Shown here: piece after piece, positions 24,274-32,581 of the stretch
Layout: the number at the start of each line of letters is the position of its first letter
Position numbering within the stretch: the first letter of the stretch is position 1
Origin: a virus
Virus record (IMG/VR): IMGVR_UViG_3300042991_000318
Location: 1-38,744 of that record
Reading direction: 5' to 3' (one strand)
DNA length: 38,744 bases
The notes under the pieces: model-generated
Seen by the model: only the letters and a program-made list of their open reading frames with translations
Told to the model about the DNA's origin: nothing
The model's database searches: none
Made by a program: the position numbers and the translations under genes

Positions 24274-25104
24274 ATGAATAAAGCAGACATATACTACAAA
24301 GACAATTTAAGTAAAATTTTATTAATAGGTTCAAAAGATGAAAATCCAAGACCAAAATATAAAGATGGTACACCAGCATATAGTTATTATATAACTCAAG
24401 TATTTGAAGAATATGATATTAATGCTGGAGAATTTCCTATCACAACTTTAAGAAACACTGCAATAAAAACAGGAATAAAAGAAATTTTTTGGATATATCA
24501 AGATCAAACAAATTCATTAGAAAAAGCAAGAAACAGAGGTATAACTTGGTGGGACGAGTGGAACGTTGGGAATGACACAATTGGTGAAAGATACGGTCAA
24601 ACAATATTTAAATGGGATTTGATGAATAAATTATTAAAAAATTTAAAAGATGAACCATTTTCAAGAAGACATATCATAAATATGCTACAAGAAGCTGATT
24701 TAAGAGCAAGTAACGGACTATATCCTTGTGCATATGAAACTATGTGGTCTGTCAGAAGAGTTAAAGGTGAGCTGTATTTAGACTTAACATTAAATCAAAG
24801 AAGTCAAGATTATTTAGTATCATCTCATATAAATAAAATTCAATATGTAGCACTACAAATGATGGTGGCTGGTCATTTAGGTTACAAAATTGGTAAATTT
24901 TGTCATCTAATACAAAATTTACATGTTTATGATAGACATTTAAATGCGTTAGAAGAAATATTAAATAGGGAATCATTGAATATTCAACCTATAATCATAT
25001 TAAAAGAAAATAAAAATTTTTATGATTATAATATCAATGATTTTGAGATAGAAGATATAGAAAATATTAAAAAAATAAATTCTACTTTAGAAATTGCTAT
25101 TTAA
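24274..25104 (+). CDS. thyA: thymidylate synthase (276 aa)
   Basis: The catalytic Cys152 lies in LYPCAYETMW, phosphate-binding Arg131/Arg132 in SRRHI, and the dUMP-binding signature LTLNQRSQDYLVSSHINKIQY at 171-191 has Asn187. HVYDRH (217-222) is the nucleotide-contact motif. The enzyme makes dTMP from dUMP using methylene-tetrahydrofolate, useful to a phage with so AT-rich a genome. Some positions vary from cellular ThyA (PCAY rather than PCHx), as in other phage forms. The frame is intact, so the GIY-YIG gene following it is not inside an intron of thyA. Confidence 0.9.
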   Translation: MNKADIYYKDNLSKILLIGSKDENPRPKYKDGTPAYSYYITQVFEEYDINAGEFPITTLRNTAIKTGIKEIFWIYQDQTNSLEKARNRGITWWDEWNVGNDTIGERYGQTIFKWDLMNKLLKNLKDEPFSRRHIINMLQEADLRASNGLYPCAYETMWSVRRVKGELYLDLTLNQRSQDYLVSSHINKIQYVALQMMVAGHLGYKIGKFCHLIQNLHVYDRHLNALEEILNRESLNIQPIIILKENKNFYDYNINDFEIEDIENIKKINSTLEIAI

Positions 25105-25121
25105 TTTATAAATCCTGCATA

Positions 25122-25144
25122 TGAACAGTCATATTTTATATATA
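25122..25144 (+). promoter_or_regulatory. phage promoter-like box before the GIY-YIG gene
   Basis: TGAACAG, then CATATTTTATATATA, fits the 23-base layout found before the endonuclease cassettes, followed by CTAATA. It lies 11 bases before the ATG. Confidence 0.45.
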
Positions 25145-25155
25145 CTAATAAAAAC

Positions 25156-26052
25156 ATGATCGGAATTTATAAAATAGAAAATATAATTAATAATAAAAAA
25201 TACATAGGTTCTGCTATAAATATAGAAATTAGAACAAAAAGACATATTAATGATTTAAAAAATAATAAGCATGATAATATCTATTTACAAAGAGAATTTA
25301 ATAAATATAAATTAGAAAATTTTAAATTTGAATGTATAGAAATATGTAACAAAAAAAATTTAAAAGAAATAGAACAAAAATATTTAGATAATATTTTTTC
25401 AATAAAAGAATGTAATTTATATTATTATAATATTGGTAGAAAATCTACAGGTGGTGATAACATTTCAAACAATCCTGATAGAAATAATATTGTTAATAAA
25501 ATAAGAAAAGGATTATATAATAGATATAAAAAAGAAAGCGAAGAAGATAAATTAGCAAGAAAAAATAAATTAAAAGGTGAAAATAATCCTAATTATGGTA
25601 ATAAATGGAACGATACTCAAAGAAAAAGAATGTCAATTCAAAGAAAGGGTACATCTTCAAAAATAAAAGGTAAAACTTTTGAAGAACTATACGGTGACGA
25701 AAAAGCAAAATTTTTAAAAACAAAAATGTCTGAAAGAGCTAAAAATCAAACAGGTAAAAATAATCCTAATTATGGTAATAAATGTTCAGAGCATTTAAAA
25801 AAATATTATTCAAATCTTTTTAAAAATAAAAAAAATAGAAACGCTTTAACTATATCTAAACCATTTACGATTGATGATAAAAATTATATTTTATTAACAG
25901 ACGCTGCCAAAGATTATAATGTAAAATATCAAACAATAAAAAATAGATTATTATCTAATAAATTTCCTAACTATAAATATATAATAGATAAAAATAAAAT
26001 CAATGAAATGTTATTGAAATATGAAAAAGATTTTTTAAATAACCAAAAATAA
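25156..26052 (+). CDS. GIY-YIG homing endonuclease with NUMOD3-like motifs (298 aa)
   Basis: GIYKIEN (3-9) and KYIGSA (15-20) are the GIY-YIG motif, followed by an Arg-containing helix (RTKRHI) and a Glu in the helix LKEIEQKYLDN. Two NUMOD3-type DNA-binding motifs (GENNPNYGNKW and GKNNPNYGNKC) lie in the middle. The C-terminal 45 residues (DDKNYILLTDAAKDYNVKYQTIKNRL) are a NUMOD1-like helix-turn-helix. This is the SegA/I-TevI type of enzyme. It stands directly after an intact thyA, a gene that hosts introns with GIY-YIG enzymes in T4. Confidence 0.88.
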   Translation: MIGIYKIENIINNKKYIGSAINIEIRTKRHINDLKNNKHDNIYLQREFNKYKLENFKFECIEICNKKNLKEIEQKYLDNIFSIKECNLYYYNIGRKSTGGDNISNNPDRNNIVNKIRKGLYNRYKKESEEDKLARKNKLKGENNPNYGNKWNDTQRKRMSIQRKGTSSKIKGKTFEELYGDEKAKFLKTKMSERAKNQTGKNNPNYGNKCSEHLKKYYSNLFKNKKNRNALTISKPFTIDDKNYILLTDAAKDYNVKYQTIKNRLLSNKFPNYKYIIDKNKINEMLLKYEKDFLNNQK

Positions 26053-26067
26053 ATTCATCATTAAAAA

Positions 26068-26097
26068 TTGTCATTTAAATAATATTTACTATCTTTG
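26068..26097 (+). promoter_or_regulatory. Bacteroidetes promoter (TTG-N19-TATCTTTG)
   Basis: TTG at 26068-26070 and TATCTTTG at 26090-26097 are 19 bases apart, the consensus spacing. The next gene starts 26 bases downstream at 26124. Confidence 0.72.
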
Positions 26098-26123
26098 TAC
26101 TTCAAATTAAATATTTATTAATT

Positions 26124-26381
26124 ATGAATACATTAACACAAGGATTAGATACTAATAAAAAAATTCGAATTTATGATGATACTGGAAGTGGTGATACATT
26201 TGAAGTAACAAACATTTTATATGAAGATAATCATATTATAATTGGGGAAGCATCTGATGAAGAAATGAGAACAGATAGTACATCCACTTGGTACTTGAAA
26301 AACTTTAAAGTTATGATTAACAGATTTACACGTAAGGTTGTAAGTTTTGACTTCAATTTTTATTTAGCTGAAAATTATTAA
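26124..26381 (+). CDS. hypothetical protein (85 aa)
   Basis: A small beta-rich protein (RIYDDTGSGDTFEVTNILYEDNHIIIGEA...) of 85 residues with no family recognised. It is driven by a near-consensus host promoter and followed 11 bases later by the TPM-domain gene, so the two are probably one transcript. Confidence 0.7.
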   Translation: MNTLTQGLDTNKKIRIYDDTGSGDTFEVTNILYEDNHIIIGEASDEEMRTDSTSTWYLKNFKVMINRFTRKVVSFDFNFYLAENY

Positions 26382-26392
26382 AAAAATTAATT

Positions 26393-28165
26393 ATGAAAAA
26401 AATTATTATTGCATTTGTTTTTTTGCTCACTGTATTAACAGCAAAAAGTGAAAATCTATTGGAAATGAAACCAACAGGTTATGTAAATGATTTTCAAAAA
26501 TTATTTACGCCAGAACAAAAAGATACATTAGAAAGGATATTATCTGAATATGATAAGAAAACTTCTATTGAATTTTGTATAGTAACATACTATATAGAAC
26601 CAGAACAATATGATCCTGGCGTTGTTGATGATTTATTTGAAAAGTGGGGTATTGGTAAAAAAGAATTAAATAACGGTTTTTTAATGTTTCTATCATATAG
26701 TAATGAAAAAGGTAAAAGCAATTTTGCACTTATACCAGGATATGGATTAGAACCTTTTTTACCTGATATAACACTAAATAGGTTTAAAGATCAAATATTT
26801 CCAAATACCTTATATATTGGAAATATATATGAAGCATATAAACAATATATTTTAGCATGTCAAAATGAACTTGGTGATGATGGCTTTAGTATGTTGGTTG
26901 AAAATCAAAAAATTAAAGAAGCAAAAGAGAAAGAGAACACAAAAAGATTTTTTATTAATGCCTTATTTATAACTATATTATTAATATTTATATCGGGTAT
27001 AATTTATTTAATAGTCCGTATAATTAATAATAGGAAAGAAAAAATAAAATTAAAAAATGATATTTTATATCTTATTAATGGTATTGATGATTTAAAAAAT
27101 CAAATTGGTATATTACCAGAAAATCTTCAACTTAGATACGATGAAAAACTCAAAAATGTATCTAAAAAAGACATTACTAACGAAAATAGAAATAAAATGC
27201 AATTAATTTATAATGAATTAAAAGCATATAAAACAACAATAAATAGTATCAACAGTTCAATTAAAGATATTCAAAATAGTAAATCTGATATAGAAAAATA
27301 TCTAAAAGATAACTATACATATAGTGAAAAATATTTAAAGAACGAATTAACCAATTTGTTATCTTTTATTAATTTTGAAAGCATTAAAAATGGTGAATAT
27401 TCTATTGAAAGAATGAATAAACTTAATGGTATAAAAATATCATTAGATCAAAAATTAAAATCATTTTTAAATAAAATTGCTAAAATAAATATTATAGTTA
27501 AGACAAAAGATAATTTAAATAACAAAATTAATGAATTGAAAGCTAATCACTCTGAATATATTAGAAAGAAAATAATATTATCTGGATTATTAATTGGAAA
27601 AAGATATGATTCATTAGTTAATTTAAATTTTGATGGATATTTATCATCATTATCATCTAACTTAATAGATAGTTATAATTTATTAGATAAAAATTTAGAA
27701 TCAGCACTCTCATATTACAGTAATTATGTAACAACTCTAACAGTTATTGAATCAGCTTTTGATACAGTTAATTCAATACTAAATCAATATAATGAGAGTG
27801 ATAAATATATAAAATTAAATAGTTCTAAATTAGAAACTAAATTAAAAGCTATTAATTCTACTATAAATAGTTCAGGTGTATCATATTCTAAAAAAAGTAA
27901 GTTAATTAATATTAAATCAGATATAACAACTTACAATAACACTTTAAAGTCTGATATAATTGAAAGTTCAAAATTACTTGCTATTATCATAAAAGATATG
28001 GAAGATCTAATCATAAGTATTAATTCAGAAATTAGCACATACAAATCAAATCAGTCATATAATAGCACATACAATTCTTCATCAAATAGTCATAGTAGTG
28101 GTGGCGGATTTGGTGGATTTGGTGGCGGTAGTAGTGGTGGTGGTGGTGTCAGAGGTTCCTTCTAA
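26393..28165 (+). CDS. TPM-domain (YgcG-like) secreted/membrane protein (590 aa)
   Basis: A signal peptide (1-19, MKKIIIAFVFLLTVLTAKS) is followed by a TPM domain: YVNDFQKLFTPEQKDTLERIL, FCIVTYYIEP, WGIGKKELNNGFLMFL and IPGYGLEPFLPD (about 30-160). A transmembrane helix lies at about 187-210. A long helical, Asn/Ser-rich region comes next, then a Gly/Ser tail (GGGFGGFGGGSSGGGG), the usual end of YgcG-type proteins. TPM proteins face the periplasm; some are acid phosphatases and others help membrane complexes. The long helical insert (about 215-560) is unusual. It is probably host-derived and may alter the envelope during infection. Confidence 0.75.
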   Translation: MKKIIIAFVFLLTVLTAKSENLLEMKPTGYVNDFQKLFTPEQKDTLERILSEYDKKTSIEFCIVTYYIEPEQYDPGVVDDLFEKWGIGKKELNNGFLMFLSYSNEKGKSNFALIPGYGLEPFLPDITLNRFKDQIFPNTLYIGNIYEAYKQYILACQNELGDDGFSMLVENQKIKEAKEKENTKRFFINALFITILLIFISGIIYLIVRIINNRKEKIKLKNDILYLINGIDDLKNQIGILPENLQLRYDEKLKNVSKKDITNENRNKMQLIYNELKAYKTTINSINSSIKDIQNSKSDIEKYLKDNYTYSEKYLKNELTNLLSFINFESIKNGEYSIERMNKLNGIKISLDQKLKSFLNKIAKINIIVKTKDNLNNKINELKANHSEYIRKKIILSGLLIGKRYDSLVNLNFDGYLSSLSSNLIDSYNLLDKNLESALSYYSNYVTTLTVIESAFDTVNSILNQYNESDKYIKLNSSKLETKLKAINSTINSSGVSYSKKSKLINIKSDITTYNNTLKSDIIESSKLLAIIIKDMEDLIISINSEISTYKSNQSYNSTYNSSSNSHSSGGGFGGFGGGSSGGGGVRGSF

Positions 28166-28167
28166 AT

Positions 28168-28197
28168 AAAAAAGGTCAGATAATTCTGACCTTTTTT
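28168..28197. terminator. bidirectional intrinsic terminator
   Basis: AAAAAAGGTCAGA and TCTGACCTTTTTT form a 13-bp stem with a TAAT loop, between two convergent genes. Confidence 0.92.
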
Positions 28198-28201
28198 ATT
28201 T

Positions 28202-28948
28202 CTAATTTCTATTATTAATTATAATTTCTCTTTTTTTATTGTAAAATATTATTCTATGACCCCACCTTTCACCTTTTAAATATTTATAATAATATTCTTT
28301 AAATTTAGCCAAATCACCTTTAATAGCAGCGTTACCATTAGCAAAGAATTTTATTTCAATTTTTCCAATATTTATCCAATCACCAACCTTTCTCTCATTA
28401 AAGTCTATACAATCCTCATTAAAAATAAGATAATATAATCTTTTAAATTCCCAACTTTTATACTCACCAAAATTAATCTTTATCAAGTTTTTATCCAAAT
28501 CATATACATGTACACTCTCATAAGACTTGAAAACACTTTCATCTTTAATATCGTATTTAGTTTTAAATTTAAACCATTCTAATACATCTTTTTCGCTAGG
28601 TCTACTAAAAGATGGTGTCTTTCCTAATGAATCCTCTTTAATATAAAATGTATTTAAATACTCTAATACTTTATCATCAACTCCAAATTTAGAGAAAAAT
28701 TGGTCTGCTAATTTTTTAGCTTCATCATAATCATCCAAATTATGAATTTTTGTTTTAAAAGAATCATCATATTTGACACCAAGTTTATTACTATCAAATA
28801 AAATAGAATCCACTTTTCTACGATGAAACTCATAATCGCTCTGATGTCCAAACCCCTGGGATTCTAAAAATTTTAAAAGTATTTTTAAGTCAGACTTATT
28901 TTTTATTTTTAATTTACTTAAAGATTCCGATAAATTTTGTTCGCTCAT
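28202..28948 (-). CDS. hypothetical protein (248 aa)
   Basis: A charged alpha/beta protein of 248 residues with a helical N-terminus (MSEQNLSESLSKLKIKNKSD) and a C-terminal part rich in strands (RWGHRIIFYNKKREI). No family was recognised. On its strand TTTTTTAATATATATAAAA (about 28969-28986) lies 22-40 bases upstream, shared with the divergent gene at 29000. Confidence 0.7.
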   Translation of the reverse strand: MSEQNLSESLSKLKIKNKSDLKILLKFLESQGFGHQSDYEFHRRKVDSILFDSNKLGVKYDDSFKTKIHNLDDYDEAKKLADQFFSKFGVDDKVLEYLNTFYIKEDSLGKTPSFSRPSEKDVLEWFKFKTKYDIKDESVFKSYESVHVYDLDKNLIKINFGEYKSWEFKRLYYLIFNEDCIDFNERKVGDWINIGKIEIKFFANGNAAIKGDLAKFKEYYYKYLKGERWGHRIIFYNKKREIIINNRN

Positions 28949-28999
28949 TTAAAATGTATATTTTATTTTTTATATATATTAAAAAACTAAATTACTTTT

Positions 29000-29392
29000 A
29001 TGTTGGACAAATATAATAAATTTATAAATAATAATATAATATTAGAAGGTGGAAGTTCAAGTAATCCAGAAATTATATATTGGAATAAACAAATGAACGA
29101 AATAAAAAATGATACTTGGTTAGATTTTTCAATTGATGTATATTCACGTACAGATAAAATTTATTATATAAATTTTAAAACTCAAAAATCAGAATATAAT
29201 TATTATAGAGTTCTACTTATAAGCACACCAGGTAAAGATACATATACATTAGAAGATTCATCATTTTTCGTTAAAAAATTTTACACGGAATTTTGGAAAA
29301 ATGCTGCAGAGTATATTAAAAATTTTAAATATAAACCAAAATGCTTAGGCGATTTAAGTCATGTTGAGGCATCAACTAAATATAACATGTAA
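29000..29392 (+). CDS. hypothetical protein (130 aa)
   Basis: A 130-residue soluble protein (MLDKYNKFINNNIILEGGSS...) with several aromatic residues and no recognised family. Its upstream region holds TTTTTTATATATATT (about 28965-28980), the common promoter-like motif. It diverges from the gene at 28948. It is followed after 66 bases by a gene with its own TATAAATA-type box. Confidence 0.65.
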   Translation: MLDKYNKFINNNIILEGGSSSNPEIIYWNKQMNEIKNDTWLDFSIDVYSRTDKIYYINFKTQKSEYNYYRVLLISTPGKDTYTLEDSSFFVKKFYTEFWKNAAEYIKNFKYKPKCLGDLSHVEASTKYNM

Positions 29393-29458
29393 AAATATTT
29401 CAGTTTTAACCCTCTACATTTAATATATAAATAAAATTCAAAAAACAAAAGAATTAAA

Positions 29459-30793
29459 ATGACTCAAATAATTAAATTAAACGAACAACCTGACAATCTT
29501 ATCAACACATTAAAGGATAAAGAATTAATTGTATATGAAGATGTACAAGGCTCACAAATATTTGTAAGATGGAATGGATCAAAATTTGTAATAAAACCAA
29601 AATCAATAAGTAGTATAGAATTAAATTTTGTAGATTTAGCTATACAAAAATTTTACAATCAAGTTTTTCAGTATTTACACACATTACCTGATTATATTAC
29701 TAATCTATTATCAACTAATTGGTGGTTTTGTTTTGAGTATTTTCCTGATAATCAACCAGCACATATTGAATATGCAAAACTACCTAAAAATAACCTTATA
29801 TTAACTTGCATTGTCAAAGGAACAAGATATAAATATAATTATAATGAAATTATAGAATATGCAAAATTGTTTAATGTTGATCATTTACCTATTATATTTA
29901 GAGGTAAATTAAATGAAAAACAATTAGAAATAATTAATTTATTTTTACACACATCAGAAGAAGATTTAGAATATGTTTTTGGTGAAAATAACTTTGCTTA
30001 TTTCTTTTACAAAATATTAAATCCAAAAATTGAAAATTCATTTCTAATGGACGACTTTAATGATAATATGGAGAAAATAATAATAAGAATTAGTGGCAAC
30101 GATGAATATTCATTTGAAATTTTAAATCCATATTATGAAAAAATGAAATTGGATAACAAAACTGAATATTTAGAAACATATTCATTAATATTATTGAACT
30201 TTTTAGAATTTTTGCAATTAATAAACTATGATAAACTAAAATTAAAAGAAATAACTAAAGATGAATTATATATTGAATTAATATCAACAGTTTTTAATGA
30301 ATATATTGATAATATTAAGAAAGATTTAAAAAACTGGAATTTATCTATTCCATCCTTTTTCACAAATGATAAATTTAGAATCAACACATTTTTATTAAAA
30401 AATAATAATACTATTGATTTAATAAAATCGGACACTAAAATTGAATATATTTTCAAATTAGTATTAAGCTCATTTAATAAGAAAAAGAAAAAGCCAATTG
30501 GTATATTTAATGAAAAAACAACAGAATTGTTTAATAAAGAGGTGAATAAAATATCAGATTTTATAGAACAAGTATTAAAAATAAACAGAGAATATTTATT
30601 AAGAAATAATGATTTATTAAATTTTAAAGATTATTTTAATGTTAATTATAATACAGATTCTCAAAATATGATATATCCCGATGTGGATCAAATATTAGAT
30701 GAAATACCAGGTGAAGAAAAGAAAAAGAAGCCAACTACACTTAAAAAAGGTGGAGTATCAGAATATGAAGAAATAAAAAAACCTATAAAATAG
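29459..30793 (+). CDS. possible nucleotidyltransferase-fold (RNA ligase-like) protein (444 aa)
   Basis: The N-terminal half resembles the RNA ligase/nucleotidyltransferase fold: ELIVYEDVQGSQIFVRW sits where motif I (KxDGS) would be, and WWFCFEYFP...HIEYAKLPKNNLIL resembles motifs III/IIIa (GEY..., YDRLPKN). However, Asp stands where the nucleophilic Lys of motif I should be, so if the likeness is real the enzyme may be inactive or use another Lys. The C-terminal half is helical, ending in a Lys-rich tail (EEKKKKPTTLKKGG). A TATAAATA-containing motif lies at 29418-29434. The fold assignment is tentative. Confidence 0.4.
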   Translation: MTQIIKLNEQPDNLINTLKDKELIVYEDVQGSQIFVRWNGSKFVIKPKSISSIELNFVDLAIQKFYNQVFQYLHTLPDYITNLLSTNWWFCFEYFPDNQPAHIEYAKLPKNNLILTCIVKGTRYKYNYNEIIEYAKLFNVDHLPIIFRGKLNEKQLEIINLFLHTSEEDLEYVFGENNFAYFFYKILNPKIENSFLMDDFNDNMEKIIIRISGNDEYSFEILNPYYEKMKLDNKTEYLETYSLILLNFLEFLQLINYDKLKLKEITKDELYIELISTVFNEYIDNIKKDLKNWNLSIPSFFTNDKFRINTFLLKNNNTIDLIKSDTKIEYIFKLVLSSFNKKKKKPIGIFNEKTTELFNKEVNKISDFIEQVLKINREYLLRNNDLLNFKDYFNVNYNTDSQNMIYPDVDQILDEIPGEEKKKKPTTLKKGGVSEYEEIKKPIK

Positions 30794-31625
30794 ATATAAA
30801 ATTTGAATAATCTTTATTTATAATAAAAATAAAATTAAAACCACCATTTATAGCGGCGTTCTTTTTAGCTTCATTTTGTTCCTTTTCACACTCATACGTA
30901 TAATTACTTTTAATTTCTACTATTAAGTTATAATCTGGTAAATAATAATCAGGAAAATATTTTTTATTACTATTATTAAAAATATAATCAATAGATTTAG
31001 CATTCTCAATTAATATTTTATTATGAAAATTTTTAATAAAATCCAATTCGTATGTTCCTCTATATAAATATCCTTTATATTCTTTTAACTTGTGTGCTGA
31101 TTTTTGAACTTTTTGAAATATCTCATCGTTTTGTAATGGATTTTCAACACCATAATTTTTTAAACATGTTTCTATTTTTTTATTTTTTATTTCTTCGTTT
31201 TGAGATGGGTTTTCAACACCATATTTTTCTAAATTTGTTTGTTTTATTTTTTTCTTTGTATCATCACACATCAAATTTGTTATAAAACCATATTTTTCTA
31301 AATATACTTTTTCTCTTTTTTTTAAAACATGTTTATTTTGTAATGGTGAATTACCACCATATCTATTTAAATTTGTTTTATTTGTTTTAATTCTACAACA
31401 TTTATTGCAATAAATTATATCATTTTTTAATAAATTTCTATACATTGTATATTTTTCAACACAACAAATATCACATTGATATTTAACAATAGTATGTGAC
31501 GAACATGATAAATCATTAACATCAATTTCAATCTTATCACCAACACTACCATTATATCCTAATTTTTTATATTTTATAATGTTTTTTAAATTTAAATTAA
31601 TTTCAACCTTTTCCGTTAATATCAT
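30783..31625 (-). CDS. PD-(D/E)XK homing-type endonuclease, cassette C (280 aa)
   Basis: A zinc module (CDICC, then YCNKCC) and repeats with core KYGVENPSQN (about 85-170) form the DNA-binding part. The nuclease core is TYELDF (Glu193), PDYYLPDYNLIVEIKS (Asp231, Glu237, Lys239) and FIFIINKDYS. It is related to the enzyme at 20713-21588 and differs entirely from the nucleases of cassettes A and B. Its start overlaps the stop of the RHH gene (ATGA, 31622-31625). Its 3' end overlaps the convergent gene at 29459 by 11 bases, so the cassette is wedged tightly between neighbours. Confidence 0.8.
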   Translation of the reverse strand: MILTEKVEINLNLKNIIKYKKLGYNGSVGDKIEIDVNDLSCSSHTIVKYQCDICCVEKYTMYRNLLKNDIIYCNKCCRIKTNKTNLNRYGGNSPLQNKHVLKKREKVYLEKYGFITNLMCDDTKKKIKQTNLEKYGVENPSQNEEIKNKKIETCLKNYGVENPLQNDEIFQKVQKSAHKLKEYKGYLYRGTYELDFIKNFHNKILIENAKSIDYIFNNSNKKYFPDYYLPDYNLIVEIKSNYTYECEKEQNEAKKNAAINGGFNFIFIINKDYSNFISIL

Positions 31626-31804
31626 AGTATAATTTTCTTATTTTTTAATTCTTCTTTAATTTCCCAATTTTTACATATCTCCTCTATTATGCAATTTTGT
31701 ATAAATTTTGATCTATTTGCTATAGTATTATTTATAATATATAATAATTCAGCATCTAATGTTATTGAAAATGTTATTTTCTTTTTTTCTATTTTCTTTC
31801 TCAT
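31622..31804 (-). CDS. RHH regulator coupled to endonuclease, cassette C (60 aa)
   Basis: KKKITFSITLD, ELLYIINNTI and NRSKFIQNCIIEEI mark the same RHH protein as at 4502-4684 (about 44 of 60 residues identical by hand alignment), with the same KKIIL ending and ATGA overlap with the nuclease. The strong conservation next to an unrelated nuclease suggests that the RHH is the stable core of the cassette and the nuclease is exchangeable. Confidence 0.82.
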   Translation of the reverse strand: MRKKIEKKKITFSITLDAELLYIINNTIANRSKFIQNCIIEEICKNWEIKEELKNKKIIL

Positions 31805-31940
31805 AATAAATTTATTTTATTCTATATATAAATATTTAGAAGTCAAAAAGTATCAATTTTATAATTATTTTATAATAATTTATGTGTTTAATAACATATT
31901 AAACAAAATATTAAATTTTTACTATATAAAAATAAAAAGC
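31805..31940. promoter_or_regulatory. divergent control spacer of cassette C
   Basis: The minus-strand box at 31823-31845 reads TGACTT, then AATATTTATATATA, aligned with cassettes A and B. GTTTAAT and ATTAAAC around five bases (31886-31904) form a perfect 7-bp inverted repeat, a candidate operator. The spacer is 136 bp, close to the 132 bp of cassette A. Confidence 0.55.
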
Positions 31941-32102
31941 GTGGTTAGAAAAACTGTACCAGAAGAAAAAAAACGTAAACGAGTTTCAGTTGCTATAAAT
32001 CCCGAAGTTTATAAACTTTGGAAGAAATATTGTATAGATAATGGAATAGAAAATTATTCTGAATATATAGAAAAAATTATTATAAATAAAGTATCAAATT
32101 AA
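31941..32102 (+). CDS. RHH DNA-binding protein, cassette C repressor-like (53 aa)
   Basis: The start is taken as the GTG at 31941 because it gives MVRKTVPEEKKRKRVSV, matching the cassette A protein (MRKTLKDEQKRKRVSI); the frame is open further upstream but that would run through the control spacer. The core NPEVYKLW and NYSEYIEKII is almost identical to 4208-4369. It diverges from the RHH-nuclease pair and ends two bases before the end of the next convergent gene. Confidence 0.75.
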   Translation: MVRKTVPEEKKRKRVSVAINPEVYKLWKKYCIDNGIENYSEYIEKIIINKVSN

Positions 32103-32104
32103 TT

Positions 32105-32581
32105 TTAATAAGATGAAAACAATTTAATTATTAAACTATCCGATAAATTATACTTATTTTGTAAAATTTTTAAAGTGTCTAATTCACTTTCATTAATAGT
32201 ACTAATAGGTTTAGATAAAACATCTTTGATCAATTTAGAATCTGTTGAATCTATATCTAATTCTAGTGTTATATTATTAAATGTTTCATCTGATATTTTA
32301 TTGTAGTTATTAATTCCAAATTGCAAAATTTCATCTGTGGTTCCACCATTAATAACTATTTTTTCTAATTCTTTTAATTCCTTACTATTTGATTTTTTTA
32401 ATATTTGATATATTTTAGAAATTTTATACATATCATCTATTTCATTAGATGATAAATTTTTACTTTTTTCTATATTATTAATAACAAATTTTGGTATTGG
32501 TAAATATCCTAAATATATTGAGCCAACATATAAAAATAATGACAATATTAAACAAGCAATTATAATTAAAAATGTTTTCAT
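32105..32581 (-). CDS. membrane-anchored hypothetical protein (158 aa)
   Basis: One N-terminal membrane helix (FLIIIACLILSLFLYVGSIY) is followed by about 130 helical, acidic residues with Ser/Asp-rich loops, probably outside the cytoplasm or facing it as a tethered domain. No family was recognised. Its start overlaps the stop of the gene at 32578 (four bases), so it is translated together with that gene. Confidence 0.65.
   Translation of the reverse strand: MKTFLIIIACLILSLFLYVGSIYLGYLPIPKFVINNIEKSKNLSSNEIDDMYKISKIYQILKKSNSKELKELEKIVINGGTTDEILQFGINNYNKISDETFNNITLELDIDSTDSKLIKDVLSKPISTINESELDTLKILQNKYNLSDSLIIKLFSSY

Noticed and set aside
24274-26052. Group I intron in thyA
   Set aside because: thyA is continuous from start to stop with all catalytic motifs, and no intron core was found around the GIY-YIG gene.
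31689-31940. N-terminal extension of the cassette C RHH protein
   Set aside because: The open frame runs antisense through the partner RHH gene and the control spacer; the likeness to the other cassettes begins at the GTG at 31941.
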